From Desulfobacula sp. (GTDB lineage Bacteria > Desulfobacterota > Desulfobacteria > Desulfobacterales > Desulfobacteraceae): a DNA stretch of 10,821 nt. A program made the position numbers and the translations under genes. Numbering within the stretch: the first letter of the stretch is position 1; each line of letters starts with the position of its first letter. Below are positions 1 to 7,421 of the stretch, piece by piece. The notes beneath the pieces were generated by a model that did not search any database, had not been told where the DNA came from, and worked only from the letters and a program-made list of their open reading frames with translations. The stretch spans positions 1 through 10,821 of the forward strand of contig JAGLNZ010000173.1 of assembly GCA_023139225.1 (NCBI GenBank). The letters run 5' to 3'.

Positions 1-51
1 ACAGCTCAGGCCGCAAGGGGCCAATAATGCCTTAATTTGTTCAGATATCAT
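1..51 (-). CDS. 5' end of a leftward gene, probable DUF3795 protein (partial)
   Basis: The reverse strand reads an ATG at 51 followed by 17 open codons to the window edge, giving MISEQIKALLAPCGLSC. A strong ribosome binding site (GGAGAG) lies just upstream of the ATG. The LLAPCGLSC segment with its CxxxC spacing is typical of the start of DUF3795 proteins, small cysteine-rich proteins thought to bind metal, with no established function. The gene is transcribed divergently from the GlxA-type regulator at 180, so it could be that regulator's target; this is inference from position. Only the N-terminus is visible, so the family call is tentative, although the start itself is well supported. Confidence 0.55.
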   Translation of the reverse strand, partial: MISEQIKALLAPCGLSC

Positions 52-87
52 ACACTCTCTCCTTTCATTAAAATAATAAATTTAATT

Positions 88-95
88 ATTATAAT
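88..95. promoter_or_regulatory. Palindromic -10-like element in the divergent intergenic region
   Basis: ATTATAAT is its own reverse complement, so it offers a perfect TATAAT on the plus strand (90-95) and on the minus strand (88-93). It lies in the AT-rich spacer between the leftward DUF3795-like gene and the rightward GlxA-type regulator. No good -35 match is seen on either side. A short direct repeat, GGCATA at 119-124 and 128-133, sits between it and the regulator start and could be part of an operator. Both are weak, sequence-only suggestions. Confidence 0.25.
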
Positions 96-179
96 AGTTG
101 TATTCCGGTAATAAAAATGGCATAAACGGCATATTAAGGGGTGATATCGACATTTGTCTTTTTGTTTAAGTGAGGCCCA

Positions 180-1166
180 ATGAAAAAAGTAACCATTCTC
201 GGACTTTATAATTCCATGGCAACCACCATTTTTGGCCCCATGGATATTTTGAATCAGGCAGGGCGGCTCTGGAACCGTGTAAGCAAGTCCCCTCCAACCC
301 CGTTTTTTGATGTCACCCTTGCCTCGGCAGACGGACAAGTCATCCAAACCCAGAATAATATTCTTATCCAGCCCCATTGCAGTATTGAGGCAATTGATAA
401 AACAGATTTGATTGTCATTGCGTCGGCTACCTATATCAAACAGATTCTCCAGAAAAACCCTGAACTGGTTCCATGGATTCGCCGGCAATACAGCCAGGGT
501 GCCCATGTGGCCAGTATCTGCACCGGAGTGTTTTTACTGGCCCAAACCGGTTTGCTGGATGGGAAATCGGCAACCCTTCACTGGGGGTTTGCCCAGATGT
601 TTCGTCAAAAATATCCCCGGGTCAATTTAAGACAGGACCGAATGTTCATCGACCAGGGTCGCCTTTATTGTGCGGCAGGAGTGAATGCCGGTATGGATTT
701 GTCCCTTTACCTGGTGGAAAAATTTTGTGGCCGGAAAACCGCCGTACTATGTGCCAAGACCATGATCCTGGATTTGGGACGAGAACTGCAGACCCCCTAT
801 GAGTGTTTTCTTTTTTCCAAGGATCATGGCGATCCCTTGATCGTTAAAGCCCAGGAATGGATAGAACAGCATCACACCCAATCAATTGATTACGACCGAC
901 TGGCCGGGAAATACAGGATGAGCCGCCGGTCATTGGAACGCAGGTTTAAACAGGCCACCTCTGTCACCCCTTTGGGGTATCTGCAGCAATTACGGGTGGA
1001 AAATGCCAAACACCTGCTGGAGGACGGCAGCCAGACCTTTAATGACATCACCTATCTGGTCGGGTATGAGGATATTTCCTTTTTCAGGAAAGTATTTGTC
1101 AGGCTGACCGGCCTGCGGCCAAAAGAATATCAGCAGCGGTTTGCAGGGTACTCGGCCATTTATTAA
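180..1166 (+). CDS. GlxA-family transcriptional regulator (DJ-1/PfpI-like domain plus AraC helix-turn-helix)
   Basis: A 328-residue cytoplasmic DNA-binding regulator. Residues 1-190 form a class I glutamine amidotransferase-like (DJ-1/PfpI) domain. It includes the nucleophile-elbow segment ASICTGVFLLAQ with Cys114 and the downstream ATLHWGF segment. Family members of this type usually use the domain to sense a ligand, not as a proven enzyme. Residues about 224-322 form the AraC/XylS double helix-turn-helix, with the first helix pair around LAGKYRMSRRSLERRFKQ and the family signature GYEDISFFRKVFVRLTGLRP near the end. Length is normal for the family. The ATG at 180 has GAGG at 172-175, a spacing of four bases. 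It is divergent from the DUF3795-like gene and convergent with the curA-type reductase. The ligand and target genes cannot be read from the sequence; the divergent neighbour and curA are the obvious candidates. Confidence 0.93.
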   Translation: MKKVTILGLYNSMATTIFGPMDILNQAGRLWNRVSKSPPTPFFDVTLASADGQVIQTQNNILIQPHCSIEAIDKTDLIVIASATYIKQILQKNPELVPWIRRQYSQGAHVASICTGVFLLAQTGLLDGKSATLHWGFAQMFRQKYPRVNLRQDRMFIDQGRLYCAAGVNAGMDLSLYLVEKFCGRKTAVLCAKTMILDLGRELQTPYECFLFSKDHGDPLIVKAQEWIEQHHTQSIDYDRLAGKYRMSRRSLERRFKQATSVTPLGYLQQLRVENAKHLLEDGSQTFNDITYLVGYEDISFFRKVFVRLTGLRPKEYQQRFAGYSAIY

Positions 1167-1221
1167 TGGACTGGTTCGTTCTATCGTCATCTCCTGCTAA
1201 TATCCTTTTTAAAACTATAAA

Positions 1222-2259
1222 TTAGTGCTCGTCATTCACCCGGACAACTAATTTTCCGAAATTTTGACCTTCCAGCATGCCGATAAATGCTTTTGGTGCA
1301 TTCTCTAATTTTTCAATTAAATGTTCACGGTATTTTACAAGTCCTGTCTTCAGCCATTGAGACATATCATTTACAAATTCATCGTAACGGGGGCCATAAT
1401 CATCAAAAATAATAAACCCCTGAACCTTGATTCGTTTAATTAAAATTGTGGCCATAAGAATGGACATGCGATCCGGTCCGTCAGGAAGTTGTGTGGCATT
1501 GTACCGGGAAACAATCCCGCACACCGGGATTCTGGCTTTTATATTAAGCAGCGGCAAAACAGCATCAAATACTTTGCCCCCTACATTTTCATAATAGATG
1601 TCAATTCCCCTGGAACAAACTTTTTTGAGCTGCCGGGAAAAATCCAAAGCTTTGTGGTCCAGGCACTCATCAAAACCAAGAACATTTTTTGCATATTTAC
1701 ATTTTTCGCTGCTGCCGGCAACACCGACAACACGGCACCCTTTTAACTTGGCGATTTGTCCTACAGTAGCACCGACCGGTCCGGTGGCAGCAGCGACAAC
1801 CAAGGTGTCTCCCTGTTTTGGTTGGCCAATATCCAATAATCCCATATAGGCAGCAAAACCCGGCATGCCCAATATCCCTAATGCATAGGATGGGTTTTTG
1901 GGGTTTTTTCCTAACCGGGTCAGGCCGGAGCCATCGGAAAGCGCATAGTCCTGCCACCCGCTATCCGCAAGAACCCATTCTCCCGTTTTGTAATCAGGGT
2001 GTCGGGATGCTTCAATTTGACAAACCGTTGCACCGACCATGACGTCATTAATCTTGAGAGGTTCTATATAAGATGGTGCATCGGCCATCCGCCCTCTCAT
2101 ATAAGGGTCAAGCGATAGAAAGATGGTGCGTAACAGGACTTCTCCTTCTTTTGGCAAAGGTATTGAGGCTTTTTCTAAACGAAAGTTTTCTTGGGTTGGT
2201 GCGCCTACAGGGCGCGAGGCAAGTACAATACGGTGGTTTAATTTTTCAGTTTTTTCCAT
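1222..2259 (-). CDS. curA: NADPH-dependent enone/curcumin reductase, CurA/leukotriene-B4-dehydrogenase type
   Basis: A 345-residue zinc-independent medium-chain dehydrogenase/reductase that reduces activated carbon-carbon double bonds of enones using NADPH; it is cytosolic. The N-terminal catalytic part carries RPVGAPTQENFRLE and SLDPYMRGRM (about 49-58). The Rossmann part carries AAATGPVGATVGQIAKLKGC (156-175), the cofactor-side VVGVAGSSEKC, IDIYYENVGGKVFDAVLPLL (219-238) and the terminal NFGKLVVRV. No structural-zinc cysteine cluster is present. From memory, long stretches are nearly identical to Escherichia coli CurA, notably the GMPGFAAYMGLLDIGQPK and ATGPVGATVGQ segments, which makes the symbol reasonable. 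The likely biological substrate is unknown; detoxification of reactive electrophiles is the usual family role. The purine-rich AGAGGA upstream of the start is about 14 bases away, so the ribosome binding site is weak, but no better start is seen. It stands alone, convergent with the GlxA-type regulator. Confidence 0.93.
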   Translation of the reverse strand: MEKTEKLNHRIVLASRPVGAPTQENFRLEKASIPLPKEGEVLLRTIFLSLDPYMRGRMADAPSYIEPLKINDVMVGATVCQIEASRHPDYKTGEWVLADSGWQDYALSDGSGLTRLGKNPKNPSYALGILGMPGFAAYMGLLDIGQPKQGDTLVVAAATGPVGATVGQIAKLKGCRVVGVAGSSEKCKYAKNVLGFDECLDHKALDFSRQLKKVCSRGIDIYYENVGGKVFDAVLPLLNIKARIPVCGIVSRYNATQLPDGPDRMSILMATILIKRIKVQGFIIFDDYGPRYDEFVNDMSQWLKTGLVKYREHLIEKLENAPKAFIGMLEGQNFGKLVVRVNDEH

Positions 2260-2395
2260 TATTCTATGATTTTTCCTCTTATTTGTTAAAAATTCAGTTT
2301 TTGGTATTCAAAAAGACTATGTTCTAAACGATAATGCATGGATATGATTTTTCAAGATGACAAGGGCCAACTGCCAGGGTTACCAATAGTGTCTG

Positions 2396-2578
2396 TCAGA
2401 TTTTTAAAATTTCATCAAAATTTGAAATGATATCATTAATACTCTGGTTTTTCTGACACCAGCTCTTAACCACAGATAGAAAACAAAGACCCTTCGAGCT
2501 TAAAAAATAGGGTTTGCTTTCTGATTTACTACACGATAAAATACCGGAAAGGTTAACGGTCGGTATTAGGTGCTGTTT
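2396..2578 (-). pseudogene. Possible decayed winged-helix (HxlR-like) regulator, C-terminal remnant
   Basis: On the minus strand an open frame without a start codon runs 60 codons from just after a TGA (2579-2581) to a TGA at 2396-2398. Its product reads protein-like: KPYFLSSKGLCFLSVVKSWC followed by an amphipathic tail ending NFDEILKI. The pattern Y-x-L-S-x-x-G-x-x-x-L-x-V-V loosely matches the end of the winged helix in HxlR-type regulators (consensus near YSLTExGxxLLPVL). Such regulators often sit beside oxidoreductases like the adjacent curA. The upstream part is interrupted by stops in this frame. The resemblance is by eye only and may be chance. Confidence 0.2.
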
Positions 2579-2627
2579 TCAGTTGTCCGAGCCTGTTCTT
2601 TCAGATTTTAGACCGTGTCAACTTACT

Positions 2628-2655
2628 TTGCCGGCAGTAATTTGGTTGATATGAT
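2628..2655 (+). promoter_or_regulatory. Candidate sigma-70-type promoter for the cyclase-FIST-kinase operon
   Basis: TTGCCG (2628-2633, four of six matches to the -35 consensus) and TATGAT (2650-2655, five of six matches to the -10 consensus) are separated by 16 bases. Transcription would start near 2662, giving a leader of about 65 bases before the diguanylate cyclase gene. This is a consensus match by eye and has no experimental support. Confidence 0.35.
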
Positions 2656-2726
2656 AAGACCGCTGGCCTGCTGTCATTAATTTAAAGGCCTCGTAACTAT
2701 TAAACAGTGTGGAAAATGGTTTATAT

Positions 2727-3626
2727 ATGTTAACTGAAACCCCACCGCAAAAAACGATTCTTGTTGTAGATGATGCTGTAAGCAACATCGACATGCTGCT
2801 TGTAATTCTCAAGGACTATGATGTAATCCCTGTCACCTCGGGCGAAGAGGCTCTCTCCCTTCTGGATGAAGAGATTGTGGACATGATACTTCTTGATATT
2901 ATGATGCCGGTTATGGATGGATTTGAAGTTTGTCTTAATCTTAAGGCCAATGATGCAACCAAAGAAATACCTGTCATTTTTATTACCGCCAGGAATGATG
3001 TGGAAAGCATTGAAAAAGCCTATGATGTGGGAGGGGTTGATTATGTAACCAAACCTTTTAGACCAAGAGAGCTTTTGGCCCGAGTCAAAACCCATCTTCA
3101 TCTGCGTGAGGTAATCCATAGACTTGATTATCTTGCCACCCACGACAGCCTTACCGGGCTTTACAACCGCAGAAAGTTTTTCGAACTGGCACAGCAGTTG
3201 TACAATGCAAAAAGAGACGATGTGTTTGCCGTCATGATCGATATCGATCATTTTAAACGGATCAATGACCGTCATGGTCACCATTCCGGGGACCTGGTTT
3301 TAAAGGCCATCACAAAAAGCATCAGGGATTTGTTACCGGCGGATTCTATTTTTGGCCGTGTGGGCGGTGAAGAGTTTGCCGCCCTGATTAACGCTTATAA
3401 CCTGGATGAAGTGAAACAATTGATTGAAAAAATTCGAATTACTGTTTCAGAACTGATCATATCAATCAGGGGCGGGGCCAATCTATCCTGCACAATAAGC
3501 AGTGGCGTAGCTCAAACAGGAGAAGACATCACTTCATTGGATGATCTGTTAAAAAAGGCGGATGATGCGTTATACGAGGCTAAGGGAAGTGGACGTAATC
3601 GATCTGTATTCAGACAAAGGGATTAA
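2727..3626 (+). CDS. Response regulator with GGDEF output, diguanylate cyclase
   Basis: A 299-residue soluble protein. Residues about 10-125 are a receiver domain with acidic pair D15/D16, phospho-acceptor D57 in LLDIMMPVMDG, T87 and K109 in TKPF. Residues about 132-295 are a GGDEF domain that makes cyclic di-GMP from two GTP. The entry motif is HDSLTGLYNRR, the metal/GTP segment MIDIDHFKRIND, and the active-site loop an intact GGEEF (213-217). The position of the product-inhibition I-site (RxxD, five residues before GGEEF) reads PADS, so allosteric feedback is probably absent. There is no transmembrane segment or EAL domain. I chose the ATG at 2727. An in-frame GTG at 2709 would add six residues, and neither has a good ribosome binding site. 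It is first of three co-directional genes and is probably phosphorylated through the hybrid kinase encoded third; that partnership is inferred from linkage. Confidence 0.92.
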   Translation: MLTETPPQKTILVVDDAVSNIDMLLVILKDYDVIPVTSGEEALSLLDEEIVDMILLDIMMPVMDGFEVCLNLKANDATKEIPVIFITARNDVESIEKAYDVGGVDYVTKPFRPRELLARVKTHLHLREVIHRLDYLATHDSLTGLYNRRKFFELAQQLYNAKRDDVFAVMIDIDHFKRINDRHGHHSGDLVLKAITKSIRDLLPADSIFGRVGGEEFAALINAYNLDEVKQLIEKIRITVSELIISIRGGANLSCTISSGVAQTGEDITSLDDLLKKADDALYEAKGSGRNRSVFRQRD

Positions 3627-3726
3627 AACCCTGGAAGCCATCTCAAAAAAAATGGGGTTGTAATTAAGGCAAGTCAAAGTTTTTTTATAAAAGATGATTT
3701 CTATATCAACTGAAAGGACTATCGAG

Positions 3727-4863
3727 ATGCCTGTTACCAAATACGAAAAAATAAAGTGTGCCGAGGTTGTTTCACTGGATCCTGCAGCAGCAGTAAAATC
3801 CCTGGCAAGGCAACTGCATCAGGATGAAATCGCAGGGGTGATATTTTTCTGCTCCTCCAAGTATGATCCCCATACCCTGGCAGCTGAATTCAGAGATCGT
3901 TTTGATTGCTCGGTGGTGGGATGTACTACTGCAGGAGAGATTGGAACTCATTATCAGGAAGACGGAATCGTGGCGGTTAGTTTTAGCAAACGGGATTTTA
4001 GCTTTCATCCCCATCTGATTTCTTCTATGGCCGATTTTAATGCTGAAGACGCTTTTAAAATGGCTGACAAAATTCATGGAGAACTAGAATTTTCTGAAAA
4101 TTTTAATCCTGATGAAATGTTCGCCATGGTCCTTTTGGACGGCCTTTCGGTTATGGAAGAACCTGTCACTGCTTATATTAATGCTGCTATCAAAGGGGTT
4201 CCCCTGATCGGTGGATCCGCAGGCGACAGCCTGGAATTCAAAGAGACCCGGGTATTTGCTCACGGAAAGTTTCACACCGGAGCCGGCGTTTTTATCATGA
4301 TCGAGTCCCGCCTGCCTTTTAAGACCTTTAAACTTCAACATTTTGAACCGTCGGAAGACGATCTGGTCATCACCGAAGCCGATCCCACGACTCGGACGGT
4401 ATCGGAAATTAACGGTGTGCCTGCGGCCGAGGAGTACGCTAATATATTGGGGCTGGAAATCCGGGAGCTGACACCCCAGGTTTTTGCCCGTTACCCTGTC
4501 ATGCTGGAGATCGGTGATGCATGGTATGTTCGTTCGATCCAGAAGGTTAATCCAGACGGAAGCCTCACCTTTTTTTGCGCCATTGACAACGGGTTGGTTT
4601 TGACGGTGGCCAGGGGCGTTGGGTTTGTGGAATCCCTTGAAAATAAAATAGAGGAGTTGACAGCCGAGTTCTCCAGTATTTTATGCACCCTCGGATGCGA
4701 CTGCATCCTGCGTCGGTTGGAACTTCTTGAAACAGATGAGACTGCAAAGACCGAAAAGGTATTGTCCCGGCTGAATTTTGTTGGATTCAGCACCTTTGGC
4801 GAGCAGTTCAATGCCATTCACGTCAACCAGACGTTGACAGGTGTCGTTCTGGGAGAGAGATGA
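3727..4863 (+). CDS. FIST-domain sensor protein, NosP-like candidate
   Basis: A 378-residue cytoplasmic protein made of FIST_N followed by FIST_C and nothing else. FIST_N landmarks are SVVGCTTAGEIGT (62-74) and the GVPLIGGSAGDSLEF segment (157-171). FIST_C landmarks are the DCILRRLELLE segment near 325-335 and GFSTFGEQFNAIHVNQTLTG near 353-372. FIST domains are ligand-binding input modules. One characterised branch, NosP, binds haem, senses nitric oxide and inhibits a co-encoded histidine kinase. Here the next gene is such a kinase, starting 3 bases after this stop, which supports a sensor-kinase pair; the ligand itself is inferred. Cysteines at 320, 324 and 326 form a close group. The ATG at 3727 is preferred because AAAGGA (3713-3718) precedes it by eight bases. 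An upstream in-frame ATG at 3694 would add 11 residues but lacks a ribosome binding site. Confidence 0.9.
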   Translation: MPVTKYEKIKCAEVVSLDPAAAVKSLARQLHQDEIAGVIFFCSSKYDPHTLAAEFRDRFDCSVVGCTTAGEIGTHYQEDGIVAVSFSKRDFSFHPHLISSMADFNAEDAFKMADKIHGELEFSENFNPDEMFAMVLLDGLSVMEEPVTAYINAAIKGVPLIGGSAGDSLEFKETRVFAHGKFHTGAGVFIMIESRLPFKTFKLQHFEPSEDDLVITEADPTTRTVSEINGVPAAEEYANILGLEIRELTPQVFARYPVMLEIGDAWYVRSIQKVNPDGSLTFFCAIDNGLVLTVARGVGFVESLENKIEELTAEFSSILCTLGCDCILRRLELLETDETAKTEKVLSRLNFVGFSTFGEQFNAIHVNQTLTGVVLGER

Positions 4864-4866
4864 GCC

Positions 4867-7221
4867 ATGGCTGCCAGGGAAGATCTACAAAAAAAAGTTA
4901 TTGATTTGGAAAAACAGCTTAGTAAAGCAAAGAAGATCAACCATGCCCTCAAGGATCGCGTTCGAAAAAGTGTCAAGTCCACAGGCGATTCCTATTCCGT
5001 GTTTGAAAACAATATCCTGCTCCAGAATGCTGTCAATCAAAAAACCAGAGCCCTGGAGAAAGCCATTGTTGCTGCCACTGCGTCCACAAGGGCAAAGAGT
5101 GAATTTCTGGCTAACATGAGCCATGAAATCCGTACACCGATGAATGCCATCACCGGCATGACCTATCTTCTAAAGCAAACCGATCCCACGCTCCGGCAGC
5201 GTGACTATATTACCAAGATTGAAAACTCGGCCAACGCCCTGCTGGGTATTATAAACGATATCCTGGATATTTCCAAAATTGAAGCTGGCAGACTGGACAT
5301 AGAGGCCATTGATTTTGATCTTCACAAGGTGATCGAAGATGTAACCATGCTGGTCGAAATCAATGCAGCGGAAAAAGACCTTGATTTTGTAGTCTCCTAT
5401 GAGAATATCACGAACATGAATTTTCATGGGGATCCCCTGAGGCTTACCCAAATTCTCACCAACCTGGTGAATAATGCAGTGAAATTCACTTCAAAAGGTG
5501 AAGTGGGCGTCTATGTTCGAACCCTGACAAAGGACCGTTTTTGTTTTGAAGTGAAAGACACCGGCATAGGCCTGACTGAGGAGCAGAAAAACAAGCTGTT
5601 TCAATCATTCAGCCAGGCTGACGCCAGTACTACCCGGAAATATGGTGGCACAGGACTGGGGTTGTCCATCTGCAAGCACTTGGTAGAGATGATGGGCGGT
5701 CGGATTTGGGTGGAGAGTGAATTCGGCAAAGGGAGTTCATTCATTTTTGAAATAACCCTCAAGGAACTTGAAAAAACCGAAAAACCTGTAGAGAAGTTCA
5801 ATGATAAGAGAGTTCTTATTGTTGATGATACGCCGTCATGGCAGATAATCTTGCAAAAAATGCTTCACCGGTTCTCCATAGAAACCGATGTGGCTGGAAG
5901 CGGCGAGGAAGCCCTTAGAATGATAGGCAGTCAAGATCAGATCTATGACTTGATATTAATGGACTGGCGCATGCCCGGGATGGACGGCCTCCAGACAGCC
6001 AGATTAATACAAGAGCATTGCAAATCTATCCCACCCACCATTATCATGGTTTCAGCCTACAGGCAGGAATCCCTGCAGCAAATTGCAATGGAACAGGGTA
6101 TTGATATATTTTTGCACAAACCGGTCAACCCTTCGACTCTGTATGATATTATCACAGATTTTTTTGGCTCCGGTATTGTCAGAGATTACCGACATAAGGC
6201 CAAGAAATATTCCCTGAAAAGAAAGCTTACCACACTCAAGGGCAGCACCCTCTTACTTGTTGAAGACAATACCATGAATTGTGAGATTATCCATGGCATT
6301 CTGGAACCCAGCGGTATCATCATTAAAGAGGCAGCAAATGGAAAAGAAGCCGTGGCCATGTATCAGGCTTCTCCTGACACCTATGAGCTTATACTCATGG
6401 ATCTTCAAATGCCTGTCATGGACGGCTATGCAGCAGCAAAGGAGATTAGAAAGATTGATCAAACTGTTCCTATCATCGCTGTCAGTGCCAATGCAATGAC
6501 CAGTGACATTGAAAAGACACGTCAGTATGAGATGAACGAACATCTCAATAAGCCCATTGATGTGGAAAAATTATTTGCAGTGCTGTTAAAATATATTCCT
6601 AAAAAATGTGATACGGCCCAGGAAGCCGGCCGGCTTGATACCATAAATGGAAAAATCCCATTACCTGCTTTAAGGTCCATTGATACAAATGCAGGTCTCA
6701 AACAGATGCTGGGAGATGTGAGTCTTTATATCAAAATAGTACGGGATTTTTCTGACAACTATGAGGGCACTGCAGAGACGCTGATTCAACTTATCAATGA
6801 TAACAGGGCCGAAGCAAAACGTCTCGTCCATACGATAAAAGGACTGAGCGGCAATATTGGTGCGGTTAAACTCCATAAAAAGGCTGTCCGGTTCGATGAA
6901 TCATTGGACCTTAGTCTGCTTGCCCCATTTACTGCTGAGTTGCAAAGGGTCGTTGATGAGATTAAACACAGCAAGGTATTCTCTGACCGTCAGCCATTGG
7001 AGTTGAACCAAACAAAGAGGTTGAACAAAACAGATCGGGATCAGTTAATGCAGCAGCTTAAAGAAGCCTTGAAAAAGCGACGTCCCCAACTTGTAAGTCC
7101 AATTCTTGATGAACTTAACCTCTGTGATTTGGGCGGTACTGATCTTGAATTGCTCGATAAAATCACTACTTTGGTTAAGAAATATAAGTTCAAGGATGCC
7201 TTTAATATTATTGCTGTTTAA
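4867..7221 (+). CDS. Soluble hybrid histidine kinase: coiled coil, HisKA, HATPase, two receivers, HPt
   Basis: A 784-residue phosphorelay kinase with no membrane segments and no recognisable PAS, GAF or other sensor domain. Residues 1-78 are a charged coiled coil ([20 protein letters not shown]) followed by a [15 protein letters not shown] stretch seen in FIST-linked kinases. HisKA has phospho-acceptor His86 in [14 protein letters not shown]. The ATPase domain shows [10 protein letters not shown] (199-208), DTGIG (231-235) and GGTGLGLSI (260-268). Receiver 1 (about 314-434) has D320/D321, D366 and K418. Receiver 2 (about 459-578) has E466/D467, D512 and K562. The HPt domain has His655 in [13 protein letters not shown], and a helical tail runs to the end. 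All key residues are intact, so a full His-Asp-His-Asp relay is possible. GGGAGAGAGA just before the start overlaps the end of the FIST gene, implying coupled expression. The diguanylate cyclase two genes upstream is a plausible final acceptor. Confidence 0.94.
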   Translation: MAAREDLQKKVIDLEKQLSKAKKINHALKDRVRKSVKSTGDSYSVFENNILLQNAVNQKTRALEKAIVAATASTRAKSEFLANMSHEIRTPMNAITGMTYLLKQTDPTLRQRDYITKIENSANALLGIINDILDISKIEAGRLDIEAIDFDLHKVIEDVTMLVEINAAEKDLDFVVSYENITNMNFHGDPLRLTQILTNLVNNAVKFTSKGEVGVYVRTLTKDRFCFEVKDTGIGLTEEQKNKLFQSFSQADASTTRKYGGTGLGLSICKHLVEMMGGRIWVESEFGKGSSFIFEITLKELEKTEKPVEKFNDKRVLIVDDTPSWQIILQKMLHRFSIETDVAGSGEEALRMIGSQDQIYDLILMDWRMPGMDGLQTARLIQEHCKSIPPTIIMVSAYRQESLQQIAMEQGIDIFLHKPVNPSTLYDIITDFFGSGIVRDYRHKAKKYSLKRKLTTLKGSTLLLVEDNTMNCEIIHGILEPSGIIIKEAANGKEAVAMYQASPDTYELILMDLQMPVMDGYAAAKEIRKIDQTVPIIAVSANAMTSDIEKTRQYEMNEHLNKPIDVEKLFAVLLKYIPKKCDTAQEAGRLDTINGKIPLPALRSIDTNAGLKQMLGDVSLYIKIVRDFSDNYEGTAETLIQLINDNRAEAKRLVHTIKGLSGNIGAVKLHKKAVRFDESLDLSLLAPFTAELQRVVDEIKHSKVFSDRQPLELNQTKRLNKTDRDQLMQQLKEALKKRRPQLVSPILDELNLCDLGGTDLELLDKITTLVKKYKFKDAFNIIAV

Positions 7222-7226
7222 GGTGG

Positions 7227-7421
7227 TCATCCACAACTGTAAGCAGCCGGATCTTTTGACCGTTCAGACAAGAACAGCTTTCGATCGTTCACATTATTTG
7301 CTCTTAGTTTCAAGACTTTACCAATCCTCATACCACCTCTTGCCATTAAATCAAGCATCAACCTATTTCTGCGATTATCTGTTTTGAAAATTATTTCATC
7401 AATCACATCTTTATCATCCAT
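7227..7421 (-). pseudogene. Fragment of a tyrosine-type site-specific integrase
   Basis: A 64-codon open frame on the minus strand reads MDDKDVIDEIIFKTDNRRNR followed by LMLDLMARGGMRIGKVLKLR and NDRKLFLSE. This matches the start of the catalytic domain of phage-type tyrosine recombinases, where ARGGMRIGEVLKL carries the first catalytic arginine (here Arg32, codon 7326-7328). The downstream catalytic HxxR and tyrosine boxes are missing. Near the end the frame departs from the family pattern. A shift of one base gives a KRSG string resembling the usual PKSG turn, so a frameshift is likely. It abuts the end of the hybrid kinase gene and overlaps the last bases of the aminotransferase gene. It should be non-functional and marks a past integration event. 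Confidence 0.6.

Larger units (their letters stand above)
2260..2708. other. Intergenic region between curA and the signalling operon
   Basis: About 450 bases with no intact gene separate two divergently transcribed units. Besides the possible minus-strand remnant at 2396-2578 and the candidate promoter at 2628-2655, it contains a small AT-rich inverted repeat, ATTTCA at 2409-2414 and TGAAAT at 2423-2428 with an eight-base loop, which has no clear role. I see no tRNA, riboswitch or terminator here. Confidence 0.6.

Noticed and set aside
48..506. Minus-strand open frame across the start of the GlxA-type gene
   Set aside because: It overlaps the regulator gene in antisense, crosses the intergenic promoter region and shows no family features.
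2338..2430. Plus-strand 30-codon frame starting at 2338
   Set aside because: No ribosome binding site, no recognisable features and too short to separate from chance.
2730..3284. Long minus-strand open frame opposite the diguanylate cyclase
   Set aside because: It mirrors a well-supported coding gene, has no recognisable domain and no ribosome binding site of note; it is a shadow frame.
3627..3690. Possible terminator between the diguanylate cyclase and FIST genes (AACCC at 3627-3631 pairing with GGGTT at 3655-3659, T-tract later)
   Set aside because: The stem is only five base pairs with a long loop and the T-run is more than 20 bases away, so it does not look like an intrinsic terminator; the operon reading is kept.
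7223..7234. Small hairpin GTGG-TCAT-CCAC right after the kinase stop codon
   Set aside because: The stem is four base pairs and no T-tract follows, so it is not a convincing terminator.
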